A stretch of 64,000 nucleotides of DNA from positions 65,468,802-65,532,801 of the forward strand of contig NC_034413.1 of NCBI RefSeq assembly GCF_002078875.1. The letters are read 5' to 3'. The notes beneath the pieces were generated by a model. That model searched no databases. It had not been told where the DNA came from and saw nothing but the letters and a program-made list of their open reading frames with translations. Numbering within the stretch: the stretch's first letter is position 1; every line of letters begins with the position of its first letter. The stretch is from Numida meleagris (taxonomy: Eukaryota; Chordata; Aves; Galliformes; Numididae). The translations under genes and the position numbers were made by a program. Shown piece by piece: positions 39,001 to 51,989 of this stretch.

Positions 39001-40039
39001 AAACTGACATTCTGTTTTTCCCATTTGAGAGCAGACCTCTGCCTTATCATCATCACAGCAGATGTGCCCAGAGAATGTTTACCAATAAGGAAAAGAGACA
39101 TCGCTGTTGTCTGGGTTGTTTTTTCCTATATAAAGAATAGAGGAGTTGGGATGAAGGAGGGGGACGGAAGGCAGCCGGTGTCAAACCACTGCGGGACAAT
39201 GTAAGCAGAGCCCCTGACGTGCAGTGAGGAGCTGAGCCACGCTGAGCCACTTCATTCAGAGGTGTGGGTGTGTAGGAGGAGTGTGAACTCGCACTCAAAT
39301 CTCTGTGTGCATCCATACCCACAAGCACAATGCTGCAGTGTCTTTTGAAGGCGGCTATGCAAGCTTTCTTCCCCCACACAGTTACACCAGATCAAACCCT
39401 GCCATGCACGTGTGCCACCTGTGTGAAGTGCGTTTCAAACTATGTAAGCCACAACTTCTGTCATCTTCACTTTATGCTACTGCAGGTCATTTGCACCAAG
39501 ATTAGTTCTTATGTTGCTATATTAGTAATGCAACTTTGATATGAAAGCTCATGTATCTGTAAGGCCAACAGGTGTTTTCTATAGATAGGCAAAAGGTTCC
39601 ACTAGAAAACTGAATTTCTCTGCAAAAATACAGAATGGCTGCTTGGGAGCAAAATCAACTTCAAGTACGAACAAAAGCTGAATATAACAACTTTGAGGCA
39701 GGAAGAAAGTTTGTACAATGATAGTAAAATTCCAACTGTTAAATATTCATGAATATCTCTGAGTTTAAGGAAGCCGGAAAGTTACAACGTTCCACTCAGC
39801 ACCAGATCTGAACTTTTCCTGTTGTTCAGATACTGGGTTTCCTTCTGCCTAAAGCAACTGCTAAACAGCAATTTCTAAGAGTCATGAGATATTCAGGGCT
39901 GGTGTTTTTGGCTGCATCTTTGTCTGAAAAAAAAAAACAAAAAAAAAAAACAAAAAAAAACACTGAGATAAATATATTTTGATATTTACTTGTATGTCAC
40001 TAATGTCAGTGGACTCCATTAACCACCTCAACACCCCTT
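36063..40039. other. Gene-free unique sequence with possible cis-elements
   Basis: No gene is supported. 36960-37200 has low repeat content and words such as TTATAACG, AACAATAAC and CTAATTACTGC that fit a further conserved element. A TATATAAAG word near 39129 has no accompanying CpG island or exon. An A-rich stretch with two interrupting C lies at 39927-39962. Confidence 0.45.
39927..39962. repeat. A-rich low-complexity run
   Basis: Runs of about 11, 11 and 9 A are separated by single C. No sequence resembling a retrocopy precedes it. Confidence 0.8.
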
Positions 40040-40135
40040 CTAACCAGACATGGACTTAAGCTGTCACCTCACCTGTGGCTCTGTAATTCCCGCATCTGCA
40101 AATTAGGAATGATGGTTTTCCCTGCTGAAGCGTTA
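40040..40135 (+). repeat. MIR (CORE-SINE) fragment
   Basis: The segment from GACTTAAGCTGTCACCTCAC through GGCTCTGTAATTCCC, then CATCTGCAAATTAGGAATGATGG, follows the forward MIR core (caagtcacttaacctctctg, cctcagtttcc, catctgtaaaatgggg). It is strongly diverged and has lost both ends. Confidence 0.75.
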
Positions 40136-41257
40136 GGAGAAGGCTTTGGCTGATACTGGTGAAGATCTTGGCAGATGTACAGTAAGAAAGCATAGAGACT
40201 TGCGAGGTGGTTTTGCAGCATTATGAAAAATGAGTGCCTTCGTGCTGTTAGTAGTGAATCAACAGGTTCTTTACATTTTTGCACTGGGAATAATAGGCAC
40301 AGAGTTCAGGTTCCACGTATCTGGCTAAAAGAAATAAAAGCCAGAGGAAAAAAGTGAAATACTGACCCTGTTAACAAGTAAATATACAGTGTCAGGACTT
40401 GGAGGCATTCTGATTTTTCCAAGCTATAAATGTCAAAAGCCCAGTAGTGCCCACATTGGAGTGTAAATGCACCAAGCTTGGTGTTCAGTAAAAACAGCTT
40501 CATTCTCCCTGCTGTAGCTGACAAAGCCATGCACTGGTGTAGGTATAACCAACAGCAGAATTTGTCTTTTTCCAACTGTTTGAAAAGGTTCAGCCCCACA
40601 ACAAAGTGTCACCATCTGTGAGGTCTCGGCAGCTGTATTCCAGGCTGTCATTCAATTTGTATTAATATGTCACCCTCTGTGTTCATCCCTTTGTGACCCT
40701 TTGGAGATGCCATAGATATGGAAAGCAAGGGCACGAGGTTAGTTCTTCTGCACTGGAGTCACCACACAATATATTTTGACCTCCTGGGATTGTGTGGAGT
40801 GGTTCATTAGTGCAGTGGAACTTATTCAAGGCTTTAAGCTTGTTCTTCCAGGTGTTTGTCTCTCTAATGATGCTTTTTCTTGTTTTCATCACAAATACTG
40901 ATTACTAGAAAGACATAGGCTTAATAAGCCTGGAATTTTTGAAGACGTTTTTGTGTAATTGTTATAGCACATTTTATAGGCGCTGCAAACTTCACAGTCC
41001 TGCAGTGAAAAAAAAAAAATCGATATTTCTCCATCATACTTTAAAGACTAATTCCCTGGAGTAATCTGCATTCTCTACTAGTTTATTCTAAATAAAATTG
41101 ATTTTTTTTTTTTCTGGGAGATTAAAACATGCCTTGAAGATTGTCAATGGTTTTGTTGCGAGGCCCTATTCATAGACTCCCTGTAGCTTAATTCTGTTTA
41201 TACTATATAAGTTGAAAACAATAAAAAGAGTTGACAGTTTTGTCAGTTGTGATGCTC
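40136..41257. other. Gene-free unique sequence
   Basis: No gene, RNA gene or recognisable repeat was seen. Confidence 0.5.
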
Positions 41258-41301
41258 AAAAAAAAAAAAAAAAAAAAAAAAATTACAAAAAAAAAAAAAA
41301 A
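41258..41301. repeat. Two long A runs
   Basis: A run of 25 A (41258-41282), a TTAC interruption, then a run of 15 A (41287-41301). No retrocopied gene is recognisable upstream, so it is treated as simple repeat. Confidence 0.85.
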
Positions 41302-41359
41302 GGAAACGCAGACACCTCCTCCTCCTGTAGCAAAAGACGTTGTTGTAAACACACTTCAG

Positions 41360-41690
41360 CGAAGCGTTTAGGAAGATCTGACTCACTGCTTGGGGTAGAG
41401 TGGGCTGCCGAGTTTATCTGTGAAATGTTCAATCACGCAGAGAGCGAGCCGTGGGGCTCGGTGTGCTTTGGTAGCTGGGGGACCGCTGTGTATCACGCTC
41501 AGCAATAACTGACGTAGGAGTCTGTGCGCAGAGATAGGTCCTGCCGGGCTCTGGGTGCTGAGCGAGGTTTCGCTGTGGTGTGATGGGCCCAGCATCAGCC
41601 AAGTGCCAGGATGTGCTGTAAGTGCCCCGTGGGCAGGAGCTTCCTGCGCGGAGACGCTGCCACTCGTGTCTGCTCAGAAAAAATTGTGCG
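41360..41690. other. GC-richer patch with scattered CpG, unidentified
   Basis: Composition rises sharply after the A runs, and there are CpG words spread over about 300 bp, without the density of the 52.9-kb island. A short exon, a weak promoter or a conserved element are all possible. Open frames on both strands here have no recognisable domain. Confidence 0.3.
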
Positions 41691-43738
41691 TTCCTCCTTA
41701 ACAGGCTTCACAGTTCATTGAGAGAATTTGCCTTGTGGATGTCCCTGCCGACAGGTTGCTACTGCCTTTGGAAGCTGAAGTCAGCCTTGCATTATCGCTT
41801 AGCAAACACAGTATTTGCATAGTGGCCAATAGTGCAAATTTACAGTTCCCAGACAAAGCTTCTTAAAAGGCAGAGGAGCTGAGATCCGGGAGCTAATGCC
41901 GAGACATTTCGTTCTAACCGTGCTATCTCCCAGGTACTGAGAGACCACTTTGCAAGTGATCAGATAACCTTCTGAGGAGCCTCCCTTTTAATTCTCTTCA
42001 GGAATGAACGATCTTCCTCTGCTACTCTACTGGCAGAGCTGCGAAGTTTTTATGATTATTATTAAAGCAGCATAAAAACAAAACTTTTGTTCAAGATGAT
42101 CCAATGAATATGATTTGCCTAAATTTCCTTCAGTTTAGTTGTGATGGGGGACAAGCAACTGCAGCTGGGTTCTGCAACAGGTTGTCACCGAACACGTATC
42201 TTACAATTCCAATAGGATGCTATTAATTGGCTTACATTCACTTAAAACATCATCCAATTTTATTCTAGACATATCCTGTACATTTGCTTTTCAGTGAATG
42301 GCTTTAAAGTTTGGAATTCATACTTAAATCTTACAGCAATGTATTTTCTTAGCACAGATAAGAATCATGAGCTCTATCTACATGAAACACAATCACGACA
42401 CGTTTTTCTTATCCATTCACTTACATTCTTGAACAGGAAGAAGACTTCACACGTGCTCAGCTTTAAGCCCAAGTCTATTCCTCCTAATTTGGGGTTACAT
42501 TGCTCTTAAGTTATGTTGTCCTGAATGCTGGCCTTTAAACTGTTGTAAATCAGCAGTAGCCTCAGGGGTATTAAAGGATGTTACACCAGTAAGTTGCCCG
42601 AATAACAGCACAGTCACTTAAAGGGTTCAGTGCAAAATTTAGGTTTGAACTCATAGTTCTGGAAGAACTCTATCTAAACTCTCTGATGCGGTCCTGTCCT
42701 TTGTCCCTAAGCATTTTGTTATGTTTTGTTTAGGAAATAATTTCTGACAGAATAGAAACACCAATAAAGATCAGATTCACTAAAGAAGAAAGGTAAGTCC
42801 ACGTTTTATGTATGTTTTTGTCACCAGTGTTCTTCAAAACAAATTTAGGATTTTGACGAACTTGTAGTAAGAGTAGACATAAGAGCAGATATTTCTTCCA
42901 AGCAATGCTTAAGAGATTTTGCTCTTTTGAGTAAAATAGTTGGAATATAGTTAATGAAGTATCATCAATTTATTTGTTAAAAAAGTTGTGTTAAATTTCA
43001 CTATGAAGTATTTTCATGTATTTTTAATACAAAAAATCATGACAGCAATCCCTAAGTCATGGAGGTGAAAGAGTAATTAGGAGCGTGTTACAAACAGATG
43101 TATCAGGAGTGGATAACTTAAATATTTCTCACAGAAATGAAAAAAAAAAAAAAAAAAGAAACCAGTTATAGGTTGCACCAGTTGCAGACTGGTGTGACTT
43201 GTTATGAGTGTGAGCCAGGCAAGGTACTCAGAGCAAAATTATAGGGTGGGAAGAAACAAAGCTAGAGGAAGAAAATCCTCATAGGAGTCTTTCCTATGTC
43301 ACTGTGCTGGGAACAGATGGAAGAAGTGAGCTGTCCTATCTTCCCTAGGTCAAACTGCAAGAAGTTTTGAATGTCAGTTATGTCTGATGCTTTCTGCTTG
43401 ATATGGGAATTATCTTCAAAGTAGTTATCTGAAGTTTACTATCCGGTGGAAGAAAACCACACTTAAAAATAAATACAACTGAAAGCAGTAGAAATCTCCT
43501 AAGTGTTGAATAGTAATAAAAAAAATTGTTCCTTTATCTGTAAATAGGTAATTGATTCTGATACAGCAACATCACTGTGTGGGTGGAAGAAGAGCGCCGG
43601 AAGAACTGATCATCTCACAAAAGGAAAAAGAACATTGTTTTTACCACCAGAAATGATATTTAATTTTGTCTGGGCTTTTAGAGCTTATTTATTTGACACT
43701 ATTTCTGTTCAGTTAATTATAATTCAAGAAACATGCTG
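41691..43738. other. Gene-free unique sequence
   Basis: No gene is supported. There is an A run at about 43139-43157. Possible 3' signals for the minus open frame at 43.7-44.1 kb lie at the right edge (TTTATT at 43688-43693, read as AATAAA on minus). Confidence 0.5.
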
Positions 43739-44116
43739 TTATAAATTATTTGTAATATATGTTCTTCGGATTTCATTTGTCACCCTCTGAAAATGTATTG
43801 ATCTCGTAATGAATGAATACTCCAATCCCAAAAGAGAAATAGCTGGCGTCAGAAAAACATAGCTTCCAATCCATATTTTGGAGAATTTGTTCAGGTCCTT
43901 GAAGTATTTTGATCTAGCTTGTACGTACAATGCCATGAGTATTCTTCCAGTGAGATCACTGTAAGCAGCAAGGTAAGTTTGTGTGAGGAAGAGAAGAAAG
44001 CTGATGGTAAAGCCTGATGCTTTAGGAAAAAAACCAAAGAGGCGATCAGTTAGAGACGTCTTCTTATGATAGCTGTCCTTCCATGTATTCTGATCACTGT
44101 AATTAAACATGTACAT
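43739..44116 (-). other. Unassigned 125-codon open frame, possible terminal exon of a membrane protein
   Basis: The minus frame runs from ATG at 44116 to TAA at 43739-43741. A splice-acceptor-like sequence (pyrimidine-rich, then TTTAATTACAG) ends at 44097, so coding may begin inside the frame at 44096, with the upstream ATG lying in intron. The product has two hydrophobic segments, about residues 33-51 (GFTISFLLFLTQTYLAAYS) and 81-98 (IWIGSYVFLTPAISLLGL), separated by a basic loop (QARSKYFKDLNKFSK). It ends in a basic, Thr-rich tail. AATAAA lies about 45 bp after the stop (43688-43693 on plus). I do not recognise the family. The length is within what chance could give in AT-rich DNA, so confidence is low. 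Confidence 0.22.
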
Positions 44117-46291
44117 GTCACGTGAGAATAAAAGGTAGAATTAAATCATTCTTACTTAGCATCTTTTGTTGAAATATTTGTATTTTTTTCATTGAGAAAT
44201 ACTCCTGCTGCATAGCATTTTTTAAGCTATGAGAAGAAACTCAATCTACCTGCTGATGTTCTAAGAAAGATAATCTTTTGTGTAACTGGGAATATCAGGA
44301 ATAAATGTAACTGTATGTAAATATGTAAATGTATGGCTATTTCCCATAGAGACAGAGATACATTATCACTGGAAAAGTTCTAGAAAACCTGCTGCAAGAA
44401 CTATGTTACATTTGGGAAAAGATGAAAAAAAAAAACAAAAACCTTAGGTACAGTATTTTCCATGAAAACAAGCTGATGCTCCTTATGTATTGGGTTAAAT
44501 GAAGTGTAACATCAATTAAGTTAGAGAGAGGCTAAAATAAAATTGCTTGCATTCGGAGAAAATCAAACCAGATATTTTAAAGCAAAAAAAAAAAAAAAAA
44601 AGGAGGGAAGAAATAGTGAGCTCTCTAGTAAAATTATTCAACTTATTTGTGACATATTTTTCAATGTTGTTTGAGTCTGACCTTTTTCACAGAAAAAAAG
44701 AAATGAGTTCCAGCAATAGGGAAAGGAGGTGGAAAGCAGTGCTGATTTGAGTCAGTTGTGAAGCTCCTCATTAGGTTACATAACACCTCTCAAAACTCAT
44801 CCAATAGCAACTTGTCAATTCAACAGTTTCTTTTCAGCCCAGTTTATTGTCATTTCCCTTTTACCCAGTTTCTTAATCACCTTGTAGCAGCTCCACTACT
44901 AACTTCCTGTGCAGTGCTGCTTGAAGACTGTTGCTAAAGTCCATACACTGTTCATAGAGTTTGAGAGTAAATCAGAGAGAATGTGGTAAAAGAAGTTAAT
45001 TACTGTTGCTAACAAATCTCTACTGTACCTGATGATATCGGCCTTTGGGAAATACTAAACTCCTTCAACTTCTGTCAGCATCGGCCTGCAGGAGAAAATC
45101 AGCAGGATATATATGACATAATTAAATTTTTAGGGGTATGTTGATCCTTTAGATTATTACCAGGAAACTTTTCCAGCTGCTGAGAAAAGGTTGAGAGAGT
45201 GTTTTAAATGAGAGTGTATATTTGATATATATGTGCTTCTTAGGTTTCATGGAAGGGTAGTTAGGTCATGTTATTATCTTATGAAACATATATTGAGTTG
45301 ATACACCTATAAGACACCACACTGTAAAAGTACTTGCTATGCCCTACTTAGTATAAACGGGATAAAAAAATAATTCAAGTTACTTGTGAATTAATTTTAT
45401 CTTTTCAGACCTCTGAAAAACAGCAGAATAATAATCATGGACCTCGTTCCATGAGTTGTGGTACTCCATTGTTTTCGGTCTTGCAGTGTTGTTCATACAC
45501 TGAGATGTCATGCTTACGGATGGAAAATCATTTTCAAAGAAGTGCTGCAAGGAAAAGGTTGATGGAGTGCTGCCATCTCTTGGCTGTGCAAATCACATGT
45601 TGCAAAATAGCACATATTTTTTCGTACAACGGAAATGCTGTTCCTAAGCAGCTTTTCAATGTTTATATGAAGGGTGATACTCAACATATCTGCAGACATT
45701 TAGCATTTAATTTGTCCGGGAAGGTTATCTGTGATATTTGAGAGACATTGAGTTGTCCTTTCTATTAATGATGGAGAGGCTGGGAGCTATTGAGAAAGTG
45801 TCAAGAGCGCTGAAATGCTGCTCAGACATCTGGGTGTGTGCTCCCCGTCCTGGAGCTGGCAGTGACAAGGAGGCCATGTGTGCAGCCTTGTAGCCCAGCA
45901 CACATAGTGCTGCCATTGCTGGTCCCAGCCCACAGGCCTTGTGCTAAGCTAATGACAGTCTTGGGACTTGTGGAGCTGTGCTGCAACTGGAGTTTGGGAT
46001 TAGTTCGTTATACAGTAACAGTGTTATCTAACAGCCAGGTGTCTGTTACATGGAGTGTTTAAGCTTTTGCTTAGCTTTGTACTATTGCTTGCTAAAGCTT
46101 ACAGTTACTTAAATGTCTGTAACCAATAGATAGAAATGACAAGCAGTGTTTAGTGCAGCGTGAATTATCTAAGAGCCTATAATAAAACACAGAGGGAAGT
46201 ACGGGCAGGGGATGGAGCAGGGGCTGTGGGAGTGTGGGTGATACCAGAGGCACCAGGCCTATGGGCAGTGACCAGTCATCAGGCGATGAAG
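44117..46291. other. Gene-free unique sequence
   Basis: No gene is supported. An A run lies at about 44583-44600. The 96-codon plus frame at 45451-45741 is Cys-rich but has no spacing pattern of a known fold. Confidence 0.5.
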
Positions 46292-46362
46292 CTTAACACC
46301 CACTTGAAATGCTAATGTACCTTTCCAAAATGCCAACAGTAACGAGAAGTTAGTCAGAATCT
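46292..46362 (+). repeat. Old dispersed repeat, copy A
   Basis: It shares a 19-bp identical start (CTTAACACCCACTTGAAAT) with 50715-50733. It then aligns through CCTTTYC, TGC, TAAYGAGAA and TCAGAATCT with one indel-scale shift. The family was not identified. The same plus-strand orientation and a shared left edge suggest two copies of one interspersed element. Confidence 0.55.
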
Positions 46363-49300
46363 GATTCCCTGTGGAGCTGCTGGTAACTCCGAATGCTCCA
46401 GAGCCTCACTCCAGGCATTTCAACATGCAGCTCTTTACCCGCTGGCGGCTGCTGGCTTATCCGAGCCTGACTCAAGCTCATAGAGCTGCAGAGCTCTTCT
46501 TGATGGTACATTTATCATGCAGGTTTCCTTGTGAGAACATTGTGGTAGATAAACATAATGTTGTGTGTTGATTAAATGATACATCCTGAGTTTTAACAGC
46601 AACGTTTTAATCCAACGGAGGGAAGTTATACAGCCTCTATATATGCCAGTTCCTTATACATTGTATTATGAATGATCCTACTGGTTATTATCTTCTACAG
46701 TGCAAAATGAATTTGGCTATTTATCCATTTACTAAACACCCAGAAAAATCCAGTAATTAGTAGCACTATTTCTTCAGTTAATGATAGGCATCTTTAAACA
46801 CTGAAGTTTATGTTATTTCCTTCCATCTGTACATCTTCACACCAGAGATACACTGAGTAAATTTTCGTTAGTTCTTCAATAGTTCAGACATCCTGCTTGG
46901 TAGGCTGCTATCTGTCTGCTTGTCAGTGGCATCGTTGAGTTTTCCATGGTTTCAGTTGTATTCAGATACAACAATTAGATTTCATGTCTCTCCAGCCTTT
47001 GTGAGCTTTCAGCGATACCCTGAGAAATGTTCATCTCTGAGCTCCACCTACTAAAACTTTCTTGTTGTCACTTCTAATGCTTTCAGTGATGATTTCTTTT
47101 GGAACGGTTCTAGTTTTGAAAAGGTGTGAAATGTCAGTTTGATTAACGTGGCTATGTGCAAGTAGACAGTGTTTGCATGAATACTTGTTACTTCTACATT
47201 ATAAACATGACTGTCATACTGTTTTAGAAATGAATGGTGGAGAATATACCTCCAACACTCCATTTGGGGAATATGGTGTCTCTAATTAGTAAGGAAATGG
47301 CATGGCTGCTGTATCCTAGAGACAAGGTACGTGCATGGGCCTAGTCAGAAGAAACAAAGAAAAAATACCTTCTTAATTAACCTTTAGTTTATTTTTCTTA
47401 GTTCTTCTTTCTTTACTCAATTGTTTATAGAAGGTGACAGCAGTGGCAGCAGAGGAAATAATTAAATGAGATTTTTGTTAATCCTTGTGCTCTGTCTGAA
47501 AAGCTGCTGCAGCCTACAAAATACCCTGACAATTTGCATACTCTGCTCTTTCAGAATTTGCAGATCTCCCATGTTGCTCTTCAGAGATAAATAGTCTCAC
47601 TAATCGGTTGATTCAGTTTCAGATAACATCATCCTTACCAAACACCTTGTTAAGTGGGTGAGAATGAATTAAGATTGCAAAACTCTTTGTGTGTGTGTGT
47701 GTGTGTGAGAGAGGAACCAGTATTCATGGAGGATCTCTAAACATTTTCATCAGAGTTAAAATTCAAAATGACTCTAGTGCTCTTGAAGCTACTGCCCAAG
47801 GACACATTTTGTACAACTTCGAAAAAATGGTTTGTTCTTACCAAGAATGTGAAAGGCTGGAAAAGACTTAGAAATTCTTATCGGCTAGAAAGGTCAGGAT
47901 ACTGTTTCTGCATTGTTGCTCTTCTGTATAACCAATTGGGATAGCACATTGGAAACAGTGGTAGAAAACTAAGCTGTCATCTTCATTCCTCACTTTAGAA
48001 ATCTTGCAGCCCAGGTTCCCTTCCAAAATGAGAAACACCTCCTGCTTTGCCAGTGTCACACACAGTGAAACTCTTCTCTGGGTATCAGAATCTTGCGTAC
48101 TTTTTTAGGCATCATTCATGACCAAGAAGCATTTTGAAGCTAGAACAGACATGTCTGCGATATGTTAGTACTCTGAAACACCACAGCACTGGGCAGAAAT
48201 GAGATTCCCTTCTGCAAGTAATAACAGGTGAAGTGGGATATACGGTAAGTTGCTGTGGCTGAGCTAAAAGGTTGGTAGAAATCAGGGAGCAAAGTTTTTA
48301 TCAGTTCAGGCCTCATTTTGTACCCACTGAAGTTCATGAGTTCTACGTTAATTTTGATGGGTATCTTATAGTACTTCTAGGATAACAATACAAGTATCTG
48401 CAGTGCTGACTACATGACTCAGGGAAGTGTTGTTTACCCTGTTCCACTCTGACAAGTGAGTTGTAGTTCTCATGCCTACTTTGCTGTCTTAACTGCAATT
48501 AATGTGTTCGTGAAGAGCATATTGTTTCTTTTCAAACTCTCCACCTCCATATGAAGGTTGTTCTTGTGTTTCCTTGACCTGCACGACACATGCAACTTGG
48601 AAAATGCCTTACCTTAAAAATATATTTACTAGTTTAACCAGGGGTGCTAACAAATTATCCTTGTTTCCACTTCAAAAATAAAACAATTCTTCTTTTTGCT
48701 CATCATGAATCTTTTTTGGTAAGTCACGGGCCTTTTGAGAACACTGCACATGAGTAGGTAACTGATATTGTGATTGGAAGAGCAAAAATAACTTCTTGGA
48801 CATGACAGTGACACTATGCATTTCAGAGCATTGCCGGCAAGGATTTGCTTCCTTCTCTAAGCCCTGAAATTTTGGAGGGTCACAGTGAGAGAACGAATGA
48901 GCCCATGTTCGTTCAAGAAAGTAGTCGTAAGCTGCAAAGTCTGCTGTTTACTGGGAAATGGCTATTTCGTTTTTTGTATTTGTGCTAGTAATGAACCCTG
49001 TCAGTACTCATCCACACGCGTAACTTTAAGTGCAACTGTCTTTGATCGATTACACTGCAAGGAGGCTGCTTGTAATTCCCTCTTTGTTCCAGTTTACATA
49101 CTCGACCATCTCTTGGTCACATTATTTTTATTTTGGAGTGAATATATAATACATAATCTCATATTTATAGAAATTATTTTATTTCCAGGCTCTCAAGATA
49201 AATAAATATTTATACTTTATTCAAATGAAAATGATATATTTTTTTACACATTTGACCTTGTATCAGATAGCAAACCTTTCCCTGCTCTACAAGTCTGCTA

Positions 49301-50714
49301 TGTTTTCAACATACCTCATCTTTTCATCACCTCTTCTCTACTGATGTAGACACTGGCAGCAAGCTTTACCAGCCTTTGTTTTATTTTCCACTCCTCTTAT
49401 ATGCTCATACTCAAATTTATTGCAAAAAATTGGCTATGAACTATCTTTATTATTCTGATCCATATGTCAGTGAAATTATACAAACAATATTTACTGCACT
49501 GAAAAGCTTAAATAGCATCCAGTGGAGGATCAACTTCTGTGGTAATAATTCCCAAAGAGAAATGGATTACCCTTTTCATAGCTTAAGAAAAAGGTTTAAA
49601 ATTGACTGAGAAATTCACATAGTCTTCTCTCTTTTAGCATGTTCAGTCAAATAAAAGAAAGGCATGTGTATGTTAGTTTTAAGAAAAAAAATATAAACAA
49701 TGTGAATATTTCTGGTTAGTTTGATTTTTTTCTGATATATTGAAACATTTAAACTTCAGCTTTGGTTGGCTACATTTTTTTTGTTACAGAGAGATTGATG
49801 TGTTACACGTTCTCCGTGTTCTATAACACAATCCATCAACTTCTCAAGCTGTTCTAGAGGAACAAACTGTAGCATAAAATTAAAGCACCGTAGAGACAGT
49901 ACTTAAATTTTTGCCATATGTGTGCTACATCTTCAGGTTCAGGAAGTAAGCTGAGTAAATCTCTGTTTTTATATTACATTTAAGAAAAGAATAGCATTAT
50001 TTACAAAGCAGTGTGCTGTATTTATTCTAACACTGTTCTTTGCAAGTCTGTTCTCATGAAATAGAGTGAGTCTTAGGCTGTGGATCACGTAGGCTGGAAC
50101 ATGATCGCGTGGCTGGTAGGCATTTGGAAAGGCAGGCTGCTATCTTCCTACCCTTTTCAACAAAGGTTACGTAAAACAAGTAACAGTAATCAGGAACCAA
50201 CATCTGAAGCCTTCTTTCTCATTTCCCAGAGAATATGAATACGTCTTACACAAGAAGGAAGAAAATAAAACCCTGAGCTAAATTGGGAAATATGACGAGT
50301 GTAGTAAATTTTATTAGCAACTGAATTTTTGAACATAATTCTAGAAATTTCTATACACGCATGTCTGTGTTACCAGCCCAGTGCAAATACCTTTCATAGC
50401 ACAAGTTATTTCTGGACATAGCGTAGAACTTTGCCCAGGAGAAAGTGCAAAAAAAGTGTTTATGGTGAGTCTTAAGGCAGACAAACCATGAAGGATCCAG
50501 CCTGGATTTGTGGAATGATCATTTGATGAAGTGAGATACCAACATACTGTGTGTTTTTTTCTTATGTCATTTACACCATGGGGGAGATGAAAACAAACAC
50601 CAAGAAGTTGTACAGTGATGGCTGCCACAGCCTCCTTTTTAAAAAAGCTTGTCAACTCTTCATGCCTGAATAATAATTCAAGCAGAATGAACGGGTACAC
50701 AAGTCCTAATGCAA
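46363..50714. other. Gene-free unique sequence
   Basis: No gene is supported. It holds a (TG)10 microsatellite at 47688-47707 and short chance open frames only. Confidence 0.5.
47688..47707. repeat. (TG)10 microsatellite
   Basis: Ten uninterrupted TG units, followed by a short GA run. Confidence 0.95.
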
Positions 50715-50786
50715 CTTAACACCCACTTGAAATTTTACAGCTCCTTTTCTACAGTGCTGAAAATAATGAGAATTCAATCAGAATCT
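50715..50786 (+). repeat. Old dispersed repeat, copy B
   Basis: Second copy of the element at 46292-46362. The first 19 bases are identical and the remainder diverged, ending in the common TCAGAATCT. Confidence 0.55.
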
Positions 50787-51989
50787 CCTGACAATATGGT
50801 GCACAACTGTACAGCTGTAAATGAAAGGCGTTCACTAACACATTCTTGAGAAGAAAATCTGTTGGATACTTTGCGGGTGCCCATTTTTTTCTTTACTTGT
50901 GAAGAGCAGGCACAAATATTTTGAAGAGCAATGAAATTATGCCTTCACGATGAAGTGGCTTACATGCTCCTTTGATTTGAGAAGCTTGCAGAACAGAGTT
51001 ATGAAGAAATTATAAGTACTGTACATTTAAACGTAATTTAACTAAAAAACAATTCCCCTCATGCAGCTCATTCAGAGACAATAGCAAAGTGACTAGTAGA
51101 CCTTCCAAGTAAAAGTGAGTAGCAATGAGTCAGGAGGAGCTTCCATCCTTGCAGAAACTAGTGCTACTCGTTGGACTGTTGCATATTATGAAGAAGTTAA
51201 ATTATGGCTTATTGCAAAAACTGAGAGGGTGAAATATTATCAAGAAAAATCAGTCATTTGGCTGCAAGTACTTTCATGCCTATGGGTTTTTAAGAGTCCG
51301 GATTGAGGACGCTGTCACCAGAGCATGTACGTTCTTTCTGTAGTAGAATTTGGGCCATATATACATTTCAATTTAAGCTGCAAGGCTAACAATGTAATTC
51401 ACCTTTCATGGGGTGAATAGGCTGACATGCATGGGTTTTCAACTATAATTAATCAACTATAATTTTTGTGTAAGAACTATATAAAAAGATGTCATGCCTA
51501 TTGATAAAGTGATTCATAACATTGTAAGCTAATAGATTGAAAACATAATTAGGCTATTTTGTAATTATGACATTCTGCATGTGCTATTGCTTTCTGCTCC
51601 CATGATTGAGAGAAAAAAAAAGGCTGTTTCCACAGTGTGATCCAGAACCTACTAAGCTGTGTTCTGCTCTGCTATGTGACCCATGGCCGGGTGGCTGATC
51701 TACAATGTATGTTGTACTGTCATAGAACAAGAGCACAGCTTAACACTGGGGTCAGCTAAACCTGAATTCTCCAAAAGGTACCACTCAGAGTCATCCAGGT
51801 GATGTCAGCTTGCTACGACGTCACTCTATCACCTCTATCCTGGTCCAGGCGTGGTACCAGAGTCCACGAACTGCTCCCTTAGAAGCACTGCTAGTTTTGT
51901 ACTCCTTGTTCAGGATGCAGGAGCAGAGGCTGATGCTGTGAGCATATGCAGTTATAGTGGAAATGCTAAGCCATGGCTTGAGCCAGTGA
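50787..51989. other. Gene-free unique sequence
   Basis: No gene, RNA gene or recognisable repeat was seen. Confidence 0.5.

Noticed and set aside
39123..39140. TATATAAAG as a promoter TATA box
   Set aside because: It is isolated in AT-rich DNA, without initiator, CpG enrichment or a downstream exon.
41258..41301. Long A runs as the tail of a processed pseudogene
   Set aside because: No gene-like sequence or target duplication precedes them.
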